Below, one piece after another: positions 22,916 through 33,939 of a stretch of DNA of 64,000 bases (its first letter is position 1; each line of letters begins with the position of its first letter). This DNA comes from Okapia johnstoni (lineage: Eukaryota > Chordata > Mammalia > Artiodactyla > Giraffidae), in assembly GCA_024291935.2 (NCBI GenBank), contig CM044311.1, positions 19,429,001-19,493,000 of the forward strand, written 5' to 3'. A program made the translations under genes and the position numbers. A model generated the notes under the pieces. That model was not told the DNA's origin and searched no databases. It saw nothing but the letters and a program-made list of their open reading frames with translations.

Positions 22916-23518
22916 GTTTCCTGGGTTCTATGGCATGAAACTTTAATACATTTTCTTATAGTCATAAGAAAACTATTCACATCCCTATGAAACTGATGAC
23001 TTTAGTTTCTCATTTCTGTAATTCACATTCCTTCGAATTTGGAATGCAGTGTCCATCTTTATGTGACATTATTTGCAAATTGCTTTCAGTATTCTAATTG
23101 CACTTTGCTAATATCAGCTATATTCCTATCACCTAAATGGAATTTTTTCCCCTAAAAATTATTTTAAAATATGTGATTTCCTTTCTCCGCTAAAGGGGGA
23201 AACCTCTAATTGCCATATTTTTAAAATTTAAAGAAACTCCAAATTATGAAGTAAATATGTGTGAAGTATATCACATTAATTTTTTCCTCCAGATGGGAAA
23301 ATATTCTTGTTGGTAATATGTTTGCACCATGACACTGTCTTTTTTTAGCTGTATTTTTATGTGTAAACTATCAGATTTTTAAAGATAACATATAATTTTT
23401 TAATCTTACCTTTTAAAACCACTCTAGGAGATTTTACTCTTTAAAGAATTCTTAATAATGCTCCAAATATAATACTAGTTCTCCCTGTTATCTACATAAA
23501 TTGTATTTTGTTTTTCCT
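22916..23518. other. Unassigned AT-rich sequence
   Basis: About 600 bases between an L2 fossil and a BovB copy. Nothing recognised. Confidence 0.5.
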
Positions 23519-23972
23519 TTGCTAAGTCATGTCCGACTCTTTGCGACTCCATGAACTGCAGCACACCAGGCTTCCCTGTCCTTCATGATATCCCTGAGTT
23601 TGCTCAGACTCATGTCCATTGAGTCAGTGATGCCATCCAACCATCTCATCTTCTGTCACTCCCTTCTCCTCTTGCCCTCAATCTTTCCCAGCATCAGGGT
23701 TTTTTCAAAGGAGTCAGTTCTTTGAATCAGGTGGCCAAAGGATTGGAGCTTCAGCTTCAGCATCAGTCTTATCAGTGAATATTCAGGACTAATTTCCTTT
23801 AGGATGGACTGGTTTGATCTCCTTGCAGTCCAAGGGACTCTCAAGAGTCTTCTTCAGCAACACAGTTCGAAAGCATCAATTCTTTGGTGCTCAGCCTTAT
23901 TTATGGTCCAACTCTCACATCTGCACATGACTACTGGAAAAACCATAGTTTTGACTATATGGACCTCTATTT
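23519..23972 (-). mobile_element. BovB LINE, 3' fragment, antisense
   Basis: 'tgctaagtcatgtccgactc' to 'gttttgactatatggacctc'. The minus frame gives RVPWTARRSNQSILKEISPEYS, interrupted by a stop upstream. The 5' truncation falls in the LVKAMVFPV region. Confidence 0.95.
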
Positions 23973-24459
23973 AAATATTGATTTTAAGATTCTGTTAAAG
24001 ATGACTTGAGAATATTTTATGAATTTTTGAAATTTTTATTTAAAAAAACTTCCTAGCCCTGAAAGGGCCATGGCTGTGCTTCTGAACATCAAGTTCTTTT
24101 TATAAAATCTTGAGATAAACTATTTATTCTATAAATGATGATTGGTGTGAAATACATGTGAGGATTTTCTTATGTAATTGGAGGCTCTCCCACTCACAGC
24201 TCAAAGTCTATCTTCCACTAGCTGAGAATCTCTAAATTAGAACAATTAAATCTTTGAAGTAGACCCCCAAATGAATCAGCTTCCTTTGCAAAAATGTAGA
24301 AAAGAACTCAAAAGAAAAGATACTCCTGCAACTAGAGAGAAATGCGAGGAGCAAGGGAGTGAAGAGTCAATGATTTAATTCTGAACCATAGAGTTGTTTC
24401 TGATGTCCTGCACACATCCACCTGAATACGTTACAGTTCAAACACCAGAAACTCCTTCT
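23973..24459. other. Unassigned sequence
   Basis: About 490 bases. No repeat or gene recognised. Confidence 0.45.
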
Positions 24460-24487
24460 TTTTTTTAATTGAGGTACGGTTAATATA

Positions 24488-24708
24488 GGGTTTCCCAGGT
24501 GGCTCAGTGGCAAAGAATCTGCCTGCTAATGCTGAAGGCACAGAAATGTGGATTTGGTTCCTGGTTTGAGGAGATCCCCTGGAAGAGGAAATGGCAACCT
24601 TTTCCAGTATATTTACTGGGAAAATCCCATGGACAGGGGAGCTTGGTTGGCTACAGCCCATGGGATGGCAAAGAGTTGAACATGACTTAGCAACTAAACA
24701 ACAATAGC
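24488..24708 (+). mobile_element. Bov-tA SINE nested in L1
   Basis: 'gtttcccaggtggctcagtg' to 'catgacttagcaactaaac'. The flanks ggttaatata (left) and ggttgacata (right) are the same L1 segment and form a diverged target duplication. Confidence 0.92.
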
Positions 24709-25199
24709 AATGGTTGACATAAGGCGTTATATTTAGTTCCAGGTGTACAATGATCAATATTTGTATACATTGTGACATAATCACCACAATAGGTATAGTT
24801 TTCATTTGACACCATAAAAAGTTTCAAATATTTTCTCTTGTGCTGGGAACTTTTAAGATTTGCTCTCTTAGTAACTTTTAGATATGTTCTACAATGCTAT
24901 TGACTATAATCTCCATGCTGTACATTACATCCCCATGATGCTATTTATTTTACAACTGGAAATCTGTACCTCTTCAACCATTTTTGCCCACTCCCCTATT
25001 TTCCTCCCCTCTGGTAACCACCAGTCTGTCCTTTAGATCTATGAGTTTTGTTATTTTGCTTTTTAGATTCCATGCATAAGTGAAATCATATGGTATTTGA
25101 CTCTCTCTAACTTGTTTAACATAGCATAATAGCTTCAAGTTCCATCAATATCATCAAAAATGGCAAGATTACATTCTCTTTATGGCTGAGTAGTACTCC

Positions 25200-25243
25200 A
25201 TTTTATATATATATAAAATGTATATATATATATATATATATTT
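25200..25243. repeat. (TA)n microsatellite
   Basis: Interrupted TA tract within the L1, expanded from the 'tattccattgtatata' position of the L1 consensus. Confidence 0.9.
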
Positions 25244-25530
25244 ACCATTAGACTATTTCCATATCTTGACTATTGTAAATAATTCTACAATGAACATGAT
25301 GGTGCGTATGTCCTTTTGAAATAGTGCTTTTCCTCCCTTGGATAAATATCCAGAAGTAGACTTGTTGGATAATGTTCTAGTTCTATTTAAATTTTTTTTT
25401 TCCATAGTGGCTCATCTGTTTACATTCCCACTAGTTCACAAGTCACCTTTTCTCCACATCCTCACCAATACTTGTTATTTCTTGTCTTTTTTGATAAAAG
25501 CCATTCAAACAGGTAGAAAGCTTTCTTTAT

Positions 25531-26547
25531 CACCTCTACCTAGCCCTTGTTGAACAGCACATTTTTAAGTATTCTAAGGAGCTGATGGTGACACCTTCTC
25601 AATAGATTTTGGTTGTGTTTGTACTGATACTATTAAAATTTCTTCACTTAGTTTCAACTTATTTTCTTTGGAAGTGATTATCCTCAGTTCCTATAAATAT
25701 TCTGTTTATCATTTGAGCAATATTTCTCTAATTAACCAAACTCTCTGAAGCATTTTGCTAAATCTAATGGTCATTTCACTTTGATCAAAACTCTGAAATA
25801 TTATGTTTATCATTTGATGCACATGTAATTGTCAAGGTCTGTTTCCTGCCATCCTTCATTCCAGCCTTCCTGGCTTCAGAACACTTTTGTTCATTGCCAT
25901 AGTAACCATGACTCTCATATTCCATTTGAGTTGCCTATGTACTTGAGATATTTCCTGACATGAGAAAATAACTCATCTTCTATTGTCTACTCCAAACTTG
26001 ACCAACAGTTTAAGATACAAATCAATTTTTATCTCCTTCTTTGAACTGTTCAAGGATTCCAGTGAAATTTTCTTGTTTTACATAAATAGAAATTTAGTAT
26101 TCTATGCTATCATTTTCCAGTTACACAAATAGTAGGGGCTGAATTATGTCCCCACACTATTCATACACAAAGACTCTTTAAGTGACTGAGCATGCCATAG
26201 CACAGCATTTTATGATAAATCAAGATAAAAAGACCAGTGAATGTTGAACCTGGCTATTATGTTTTCTGTGAGCCACTGAGCTTCTCCTACCAGCATTTGT
26301 ATCAAGACTATGTAATTGAAATAAATTCTGAATTCATTACTTTTAAAACTTTAGTCAATGCAGGGATTAATGGAAAATATAAGCTATTGATTTCTGTCAA
26401 AGAATTGCAAGTGCTCTTAGATTTATCTATGTTTATTGAAAAAAAAAGAATAGTTTAAAGAAAAACATTACTGAAAAGGAAAATTAATACATTTCATTCA
26501 AATCATTTTAAGATACATAAAGAAAATGATTTGGGTCAAATGTATTT
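25531..26547. other. Unassigned sequence
   Basis: About 1 kb. A short motif 'ggggctgaattatgtcccc' at about 26,135-26,153 looks like the start of a MaLR LTR, but the next bases do not follow that consensus. Confidence 0.5.
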
Positions 26548-26700
26548 TGATCCTTGGGTTGGGAAGATCTCTTGAAGAAATGACAAGTCACTTCAGTATT
26601 CTCGTCTGGAAAAGTCCATGGACAGAAGAGCTTGGCAAGCTTCTGTCTATAAGACCACAAAGAGTCAGACAGGACTGAGCCACTAACACTTTCACTTTCA
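26548..26700 (+). mobile_element. Bov-tA SINE, head-truncated
   Basis: Begins at 'gatccttgggttgggaagat' and ends 'gacaggactgagccactaac'. The first half of the tRNA-like head is absent. Confidence 0.9.
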
Positions 26701-27454
26701 AAGGAAATGAAAGTCAGGCTGATATAGCTGGTCTTGAATCTCAAATAGGCCACACTCACTTTGCAACAAAATGGGGAAGTAACTTGACCTCTGGACTATA
26801 ATAAACTGTAGTATTTTCTATTTATTAATAAAGAAATATTATAACATTTCACAGGCTGTTGATAGGACTACATGAATCCATTATTACCTAATAGAGTTTT
26901 TAGCATAAATAAGCAATCATCATTGAGAAAACTGTAAATAATTTGGAAACCTGTAAATAACTGGATTGAGATGAGTCACTGGTTAGTGGCCTGAGAAAGG
27001 GTCCAAGGCAGACGAAGAGACTTTGCCTTTAAATACATAGTCAAAGTGAGATAAATAAGAAAAATGCAAAGATATATAAGAAAGATTGAAAGCTATGCAC
27101 TTTAAAAAATTAATAACTATTTAATTGTGTATTTACTGCACTTATGATCCAGCGAATCACTTATCTGTTTTGATCTGTTTGTCTATTCAGCTGTTTCATA
27201 TTAGGTATTAGTGATATTTCTTTTGTTCTCATGTTATTATCTTGCACTTTTGTTGGATTTCAGTGAGGAAGAATACCTTAGAAATTAAAAAAAATAATCC
27301 ACAACCTATAACTGATACAGTCAATATTTAAATGGACTGTATGTGTTTGAGAGTGAATATATTTTGTAGGAAGAGGGAAAGTCATCAAAGTCAATTAGAA
27401 ATGAAATGAGGTTAGTTCATTAGAAAACTTAGGAGAAATTATGTCAGCTACTGA
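26701..27454. other. Unassigned AT-rich sequence
   Basis: About 750 bases. No repeat or frame recognised. Confidence 0.5.
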
Positions 27455-27560
27455 TGTAAAGAAGAGATAGAGATATAACAAGCATAAAGTAGAGAAACAG
27501 AAAATAAGGGAGAGAGAGATACAGACAGGGAGGGAGAGAGAAAAGACAGAAAACAAAGTA
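27455..27560. repeat. Purine-rich (GA) low-complexity tract
   Basis: Dominated by GAGA/GGGA blocks such as 'agggagagagagatacagac'. The minus frame across it is pyrimidine-derived S/L/F low complexity, not a gene. Confidence 0.8.
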
Positions 27561-28090
27561 GAATTATGGAAAATTTTCATTCTTATTCTTTTGACCACAG
27601 GAGAAAGCACAGTTAAGAACACAAAGGAAATTAGCATAATAAACTATAATGTCACCAAAGACTTGAGTTGCCCAATAGTAATTCCTAGTTTTTCTGGAGA
27701 TAGAACCCTCACCTTAAGGTGATACACTAAGTGAGAAAAGTAAATGTAAATTGAATAAACAGTAGGCAGAGGGCATGCCAAACTAATGGGCTGCCATTTG
27801 GAGAAAGTCCTGAGATGTATCAGACAGGTCAGTCCCGTGAACAAGGTGAATTCATGAGAGAGAAAATTTGACTTATATATAGAAAGGTTGTGTGTTTGAG
27901 AGCCTAATGTTTCTTTCACTGGTTTACCCTGAAGTTGGTATAATTAATCGATCATGTTGTCACATTAACTTTGGTTTCTTCCATCTCCCTGCACCATGGC
28001 CTGGTACCAAATGGCAGAATCTCTTTCTCCTGGGCATCTGGGTGAGGAGATTGGAGCACCGGCATCAGTGTAGCCCTCATGGTTCACCTT
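27561..28090. other. Unassigned sequence
   Basis: About 530 bases up to the target duplication of the CHR SINE. Nothing recognised. Confidence 0.45.
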
Positions 28091-28111
28091 GATCCCCTTG
28101 CCTTCACTCTT

Positions 28112-28300
28112 ATTAAAATTTATTTTTATTTATTTTTGTATTTGGCTGTGCTGGGTCTTAGTTGCAGTATACTGAATCTTTTTATAATTGCAGTATGTGG
28201 AGACTTAGTTGAGCAAGTGGGATCTAGTTCCCTGAACAGGGATCGAACCCAGACCCCTGCACTGGGAACACTGAGACTTACCCACTGGACTACCAGGGGA
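28112..28300 (-). mobile_element. CHR-type SINE with long target duplication
   Basis: Antisense CHR: the tail 'tttatttttatttatttttg', then 'ggctgtgctgggtcttagtt', 'ccctgaacagggatcgaacc' and 'cccactggactaccaggg'. The 21-bp direct repeats 28,091-28,111 and 28,301-28,321 (gatccccttgcct..actctt) differ at two positions and fix both ends. Confidence 0.95.
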
Positions 28301-28321
28301 GATCCCCTTGCCTATACTCTT

Positions 28322-28679
28322 GCCCAGCAGACATGTGCTCACCTACAACTAGAGGGAGGCAATGATGTTGAGATTCTCATAATGACTGATATTGTGTATA
28401 CTTAGAGGATATCTTTTTGAGAGTAGAGAGAACAAAAGTTTTGTAACATATGCATTTTCAGATCAGTGAAATCACTTCATATGTCAACACATCATGTCCA
28501 TGATATCACATAATGACTATCCTGTAAACAGAAAATTATGAAAAGTTGACATTAATGATGATCTCACAATAGATACACCAATCCAGGAAGGTAAATTTCT
28601 TGTGTTGACTGACAAATTAATGTGGAATTCTAGATTTTCTAAAGGGTGTATAATATAAATCAAAGTATGATAACTCTGG
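28322..28679. other. Unassigned sequence
   Basis: About 360 bases between the CHR SINE and the duplicated target of the next BovB. Nothing recognised. Confidence 0.45.
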
Positions 28680-28691
28680 TTAACATTGAAT

Positions 28692-29459
28692 CAGTTCAGT
28701 TCAGTTCAGTCGTTCAGTCATGTCCAACTCTTTGCAACCCCATGAACTCCAGGACATCAGGCCGCCCTGTCCATCACCAGCTCCTGGAGTCCACCCAAAC
28801 CCATGTCTGTTGAGTCGGTGATGCCATCCAACCATCTCATCTTCTGTTGTCCCCTTCTCCTCCTGCCCTCAATCTTTTCAACCATCAGGGTCTTTTCCAA
28901 TAAGTCAGCTCTTCACATGAGGTGGCCAAAGTATTGGAGTTTCAGCTTCAATATCAGTCCTTCCAGTGAACATCCAGGACTGATCTCCTTTAGGATGGAC
29001 TGGTTGGATCTCCTTGCAGTCCAAGGGACTCTCAAGAGTCTTCTCCAACACCACAGTTCAAAAGCATCAATTCTTCTGCGCTCAATCTTGTTTATAGTTC
29101 AACTCTCACATCCATACATGACCACTGGAAAAACCATAGCCTTGACTAGACGGACCTTTGTTTGACAAAGTAATGTCTCTGCTTTTCAAAATGCTGTCTA
29201 GGTTGGTCATAACTTTCCTTTCAAGGAGTAAGCGTCTTTTAATTTCATGGCAGCAATTACCATCTGCAGTTATTTTGGAGCCCAGAAAAATAAAGTCAGC
29301 CACTGTTTCCACTGTTTCCCCATCTATTTGCCATGAAGTGATGGGACCCAGATGTCATGATCTTAGTTTTGTGAAATGTTGAGATTTAAGCCAACTTTTT
29401 AACTCTCCTCTTTCACTTTCATCAAGAGGCTCTTTAGTTCTTCTTCACTTTCTGCCATA
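28692..29459 (-). mobile_element. BovB LINE, 3' half of a twin-primed insertion
   Basis: Minus-strand BovB from MAESEEELKSLLMKVKEES (29,455) to the terminal 'ctgaactgaactga' tail at 28,692. It is one half of a single inverted insertion with the next feature. Stops and a frameshift at 'gggacccagatgtcatg' break the frame. Confidence 0.96.
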
Positions 29460-30497
29460 CAAAAAAGCAACATGGCTGTCTGAGAAGGCCTTACAAATAG
29501 TTGTGAAAAGAAGGGAAGCAAAAAGCAAAGGAGAAAAGGAAAGATATACTCATTTGGATGCAGAGTTCCAAAGAATAGCAAGGAGATATAAGAAAAAGAA
29601 AGCCTTCCTCAGTGATCAATGCAAAGAAATAGAGGAAAACAATAGAATGGGAAAGACTAGAGATCTCTTCAGGAAAATTAGAGATACCAAGGGAACATTT
29701 CATGCAAAGATGGGCTCAATAAAGGACAGAAATGGTGTGGACCTAACAGAAGCAGAAGATATTAAGAAGAGGTGGCATGAATACACAGAAGAACTGTACA
29801 AAAAAGATCTTCACAACCCAGATAATCACGATGGTGTGATCACTCACCCAGAGCCAGACATCCTGGAATGTGAAGTCAAGTGGGCCTTAGGAAGTATCAC
29901 TATGAGCAAAGCTAGTGGAGGTGATGGAATTCCAGTTGAGCTATTTCAAATCCTGAAAGATGATGCTGTGAAAGTGATGCACTCAATACGCCAGAAAATT
30001 TGGAAAACTCAGCAGTGACCACAGGACTGGAAAAGTCAGTTTTCATTCCAATCCCAAGGAAAGCCAATGCCAAAGAATGCTCAAATGACCACACAATTGC
30101 ACTCATCTCACACGTTAGTAAAGTAATGCTCAAAATTCTCCAAGCCAGGCTTCAGCCATACATGAACCGTGAACTTCCAGATGTTCAAGCTTGTTTTAGA
30201 GAAGGCAGAGGAACCCGAGATTAAATTGCCAACATCCGATGGATCATCGAAAAAGCATGAGAGTTCCAGAAAAGCATCTATTTCCGCTTTACTGATTATG
30301 CCAAAGCCTTGACTGTGTGGATCACAATAAACTGTGGAAAATTCTGAAAGAGATGGGAATACCAGACCACCTGACATGCCTCTTGAGAAACCTGTATGCA
30401 GGTCAGGAAGCAACAGTTAGAACTGGACATGGAACAACAGACTGGTTCCAAATAGGAAATGGAGTATGTCAAGGCTGTATATTGTCACCCTGCTTAT
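29460..30497 (+). mobile_element. BovB LINE, inverted 5' half carrying RT N-terminal region
   Basis: Sense BovB upstream sequence, from 'aagcaacatggctgtctga' to 'ctgcttatttaac'. The open frame 29,503-30,018 (171 codons) encodes the linker before the polymerase and the start of the RT domain: FRKIRDTKGTFHAKMGSI, KRWHEYTEELYKKDLHNP and KASGGDGIPVELFQILKDDA (RT motif region with the GxDGI-like block). A stop at 30,016 ('cagcagtgacca') ends it. Later motifs appear in other frames: TIALISHVSK, QACFREGRGTRD, KLWKILKEMGIPDHLTCLLRNLYAGQ and GNGVCQGCILSPCLFN. It stops just before the YADD motif. Non-functional, since it lacks the endonuclease and catalytic block. Confidence 0.96.
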
Positions 30498-30509
30498 TTA
30501 ACATGGAAT

Positions 30510-31249
30510 AGAATGACCTATTAGAGGAACCTAGTGGTAGGTTAAAGATTCTTGCATGAAGTACTCAGAAATGGATAGAAGATTCTTTTCAAATCTGGTA
30601 GTTTTTCAACTCTTAGATACTGAGCCTTCTTGGAGACATGATATTAAATTATCTTCATAATTTCACAAAAAGCCCAAGTTCAACCACCTTTATCCTGCAC
30701 TGAACACTCTACATCACATAAAATTCAAACTAAAATGAGTTGGAATGTGTGAGGATTTGGAGAAACTTTAAAGTAACTCTTTGATAGAACAAAAAGTAGC
30801 CCATTATATAAGAAAACTCACTTTATTTTATTTTAGTAAAAAGGCTGAAAAAGTAGATAAGCACAAATAGAATGAAATTATTTGCCAAAAGTCAAACAAC
30901 TGTTTTCCCTGGTCCAATGTGAAAAAATTCCCAATTACACATTGCATTTTACCCATGCATAGGTAAAATGCCTCTGAGTTTGTAAAATTAATCTAAGGAG
31001 CAGCATCCTCACAAAAGTCACACTTTTCAGACATGAATTCAATCTGCATTTCATTCATGCTCTTCATTTGCCACTGTCTGGAGATACCTGACTAGGAGAA
31101 CTTCAACAACTGACTTCCCTTTGGGGTTTCCAACCTCTGTTTATATTCCTTAAAAGACCATTGTGTATGTATATTTCTGAAAGTGACTACTACTTATAAA
31201 AATTAAACCTAGTTTAGATACATGAGAGATAAGCGTTGTGAGAAGAACA
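30510..31249. other. Unassigned AT-rich sequence
   Basis: About 740 bases after the BovB target duplication. Nothing recognised. Confidence 0.5.
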
Positions 31250-31455
31250 GAGCTTCCCAGGGGGCTCAAAAAATCCACCTGCCAATGCAGGAGACTCAGG
31301 AGACGTGGGTTCCATCCCTGGTTGGGGAAGATCCCCTGGAAGAGGGCATGGCAATCCACTCCAGTGTTCCTGCCTAGAGAATCCCATTGACAGAGGAGCC
31401 TGGTGGCTGCAGTCTATGGGGTTGCAAGGTGTGTGATGTGACTGAGCACACACAC
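31250..31455 (+). mobile_element. Bov-tA SINE with CA tail
   Basis: 'agagcttcccagggggctca' to 'gtgatgtgactgagcaca'. The tail runs into a (CA)n tract at 31,447-31,461, a usual site of microsatellite growth on SINE tails. Confidence 0.9.
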
Positions 31456-31461
31456 ACACAT

Positions 31462-32057
31462 ATACATACAAAAGTCTTGATAACTTATACAGTTTGTTTT
31501 GTGGGGTGTGGGGGAGGGGTAGGTAGTAAGTATGATGACAGTAAAAATACTTTTTCCAAAATTGCATAGATTTGCAAAAAACATTTTTTCTTGGCTGAAT
31601 GTTCAACCCTAAAAGATTTTCACCTTTATATAAGTTATTACATGTACTCAGTTTTGATTACTGTTTTATTGTTATATATGCAAAGAGAAAAATATTTTTT
31701 CTGCTATTTAATCTTAGCTTTGTATATCATTTCATTTCTATTTTTCTTTTTTACTTTTGGATAAATACACTCTTTAAGGTCAAGGCATGTTACTCTAAAG
31801 GTGGATATGGAGGAGAATGTGTAAACAGATGATAGAAAAAATAAGAAAATTGCTTGCTTTGTTCTCTTGACTAAGTTAACCTCAAAGCACCACAACAACT
31901 TTCCACCTGTTTCTATCACTGTCACTTGTCTCCTTCCTTCCTTCTTCTTCTTTCTTGCATTGTTTGAATGCATATTCAAAAGTTTCAGAAAATTAACAAA
32001 CAGAGCTGTTTTTAACATGAATCTACCCTGAGATGACTTTCCAACAATTAGCCTCTT
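31462..32057. other. Unassigned sequence with pyrimidine tract
   Basis: Includes a CCTT/CTT-rich stretch at about 31,930-31,957. No gene recognised. Confidence 0.5.
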
Positions 32058-32258
32058 TAACTATTGTTGTTCAGTCACTAAGTTGTGCCAGACTCTTTGC
32101 CACCCCATGTAGTGCAGCATGCCAGGCTTCTCTGTCATTCATTATCTCCTGGAGTTTGCTCAAACTCACGTCCATTGAGTTGCTGATGCCATTCAACCAC
32201 CTAATCCTGTGTTACCCTCTCCTCCTGCTCTCAGTCTTTCCCAGCATTAGCCTCTTAG
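32058..32258 (-). mobile_element. BovB LINE, short 3' fragment, antisense
   Basis: 'attgttgttcagtcactaag' to 'tctttcccagcattagcctc'. It covers only the conserved tail through the [16 protein letters not shown] stretch reversed. Confidence 0.93.
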
Positions 32259-32649
32259 CATGTGTTCAAAGATGCAGTACATATAGTTAAGATCGTAAGG
32301 TCTCCAGAATCTTTGCTTCCTGTCATTGATCTAGATTAACCTAATCTTTCAAGTTTATTTCAGTTGCTGATGACAACATAAACAGAAGATGGCACTGTTT
32401 ACTTATTATTTAAAAAGGCAACACCCACTTTAAAATTTAAAAAAGAAAAATACTTCCCTTCTAGGAAAACATACAGTGTTATTAGAAATTGGAAGTGAGA
32501 CTACATACATAATGAACATGATTTTTGAACATTACAATAAGAAATATACTTTTAAAATTATATGAGGTAAACTAGACCATGGAAAACAATCTTACTGTCC
32601 ACTGAATTTTCAGGAACAGCACATTTCAAATGAAATTCTGTTGTAGTCA
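32259..32649. other. Unassigned AT-rich sequence
   Basis: About 390 bases. Nothing recognised. Confidence 0.45.
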
Positions 32650-32845
32650 TATGCACTGTAAGAATGGACCTGGGTTTGGGTACAAGTTCCACCAATACAA
32701 ACTATAAGATCTTGATGAATTTTCTTAGGACAACTCTCTGAGTCTCTTGCTGTAAAATGGGGATAATAGCACTTATTCTGTAGGATTGTTTTGTGAATTG
32801 AATTGAGCACATAGTAAAACTTCATTAACAATGCTAGACTGTCTT
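32650..32845 (+). mobile_element. MIR SINE
   Basis: 'ggacctgggtttgggtacaa', 'ttgctgtaaaatggggataa', 'taggattgttttgtgaattg' and 'gcacatagtaaaacttcatt' trace the sense MIR from B-box to 3' end. Confidence 0.9.
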
Positions 32846-33509
32846 TGGTTATCTTATTAATAAGACATCTATCATCACTAAATAACACAATGTCTAACCT
32901 AGAAAAGCAGTGTAGAAATTGATTAAATTACTGAAAAGAAAACCCAGAACTTAATTGAATCGTGTTGGCTTACAGATGATTCTTATGTAAACAAGAGTCA
33001 GGGCAAGTGTAAAAATGAATTAATTAGTTACTAATCTTGAACTGTAGAGCACTTGATAATATCAATCTTTTCTTTTCATGGCAGAAATGTGTTTATTCCC
33101 AGTTAAACAAGTGAAGATATTTCATTAGTAACCAGGGAAAATTTTCTTCAAGTTTTCTAAAACACTAAGAACTACCTCATCTACCTAGATAGATAGAAAT
33201 AAAAGTATTTCTATCTTTCATGCTATGTTTTCACTCTATTGTAGTAACTACATGTATTTCTTCATAACCTATCTTTTCTTTGAGGAATTTCAACAGTAAA
33301 GCAACACATGGGAGAATATTTTGCCCCACTGCTTCCCTGAAATTTAAAGACACATTATTATTAGTCTCTGTTCTGAACATGAACATTTTAATTTAACATA
33401 TATAGATAAAGGGTTTCTCTATTATGTAATATTTAATTTTGCAGTAATATGAGCTTAAAGCATCAAAAGTTTAAATGGTTGTTTATACACTGTTTAATGT
33501 TTATTCATT
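32846..33509. other. Unassigned AT-rich sequence
   Basis: About 660 bases with a short (GATA) cluster at about 33,188-33,197. Nothing else recognised. Confidence 0.5.
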
Positions 33510-33885
33510 CTCATGATTCTCAAGTGGTAGAGCTAGTCATTAATGTGTATTGCCACAGATAGCCATTTCCTGGTTTCTGTGGTCTTATGACTGAGTTCCA
33601 GCCAATGGAACATGCATAGACTAGATGGTGCCATTTTTATGCCAATTCTTCTAGGAAGAGGTTATGCTTCCAAACACAAAAGATCCGCTTTTCCTTGTAA
33701 TGCCTGGCTGCAGATGACAGAAAAGCCTCTAAAGAACAGAGGAGCTACAAAAGGGAAAGAATCTGAGTCCCTAATTCTCCACATTAAGGAATTCGTCCAT
33801 GAGTAAGTAACAATTATGTAAGTGGAAATTAAATTTCTCTTTGTGCTAGCAAGTATCACTGCCCAAAGGAATACTCCCATCAAAA
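33510..33885 (+). mobile_element. Possible ancient ERVL-type LTR
   Basis: 'gactgagttccagccaatgg', 'gaatctgagtccctaattc' and 'catgagtaagtaacaattat' resemble an old LTR family with the marks 'ccagccaatggaatg', 'gcctgggtccctgaatga' and 'gtgagcaagaaataaa'. The similarity is only in order and spacing. The frame at 33,612-33,806 is incidental. Confidence 0.4.
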
Positions 33886-33939
33886 AATAAATATATAAAA
33901 GTAAAAGAACTAGCAATCACTTCCTAGCATGTGATGTAC

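Larger units (their letters stand above)
24460..25530 (-). mobile_element. L1 LINE 3' region, antisense, split by a SINE
   Basis: Antisense L1 landmarks in order: 'tttaattgaggtacggtt', 'ttccaggtgtacaatgatc', 'ctgtacattacatccccatg', 'ggctgagtagtactccattt' (the ORF2 end, GWSTTP region reversed), 'cttgactattgtaaataatt' and 'ctttctccacatcctcacc'-like text. It covers the last part of ORF2 and the 3' untranslated end. The Bov-tA at 24,488-24,708 interrupts it. Confidence 0.92.

Noticed and set aside
26135..26170. MaLR LTR start motif
   Set aside because: Only about 20 bases fit; the following sequence diverges from any LTR I can recall.
29503..30018. 171-codon open frame resembling a host protein
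   Set aside because: It is the linker/RT N-terminal part of BovB and is annotated as mobile element, not as a gene.
31214..31606. 130-codon minus-strand frame
   Set aside because: Made of antisense Bov-tA and a CA tract; no independent coding signal.
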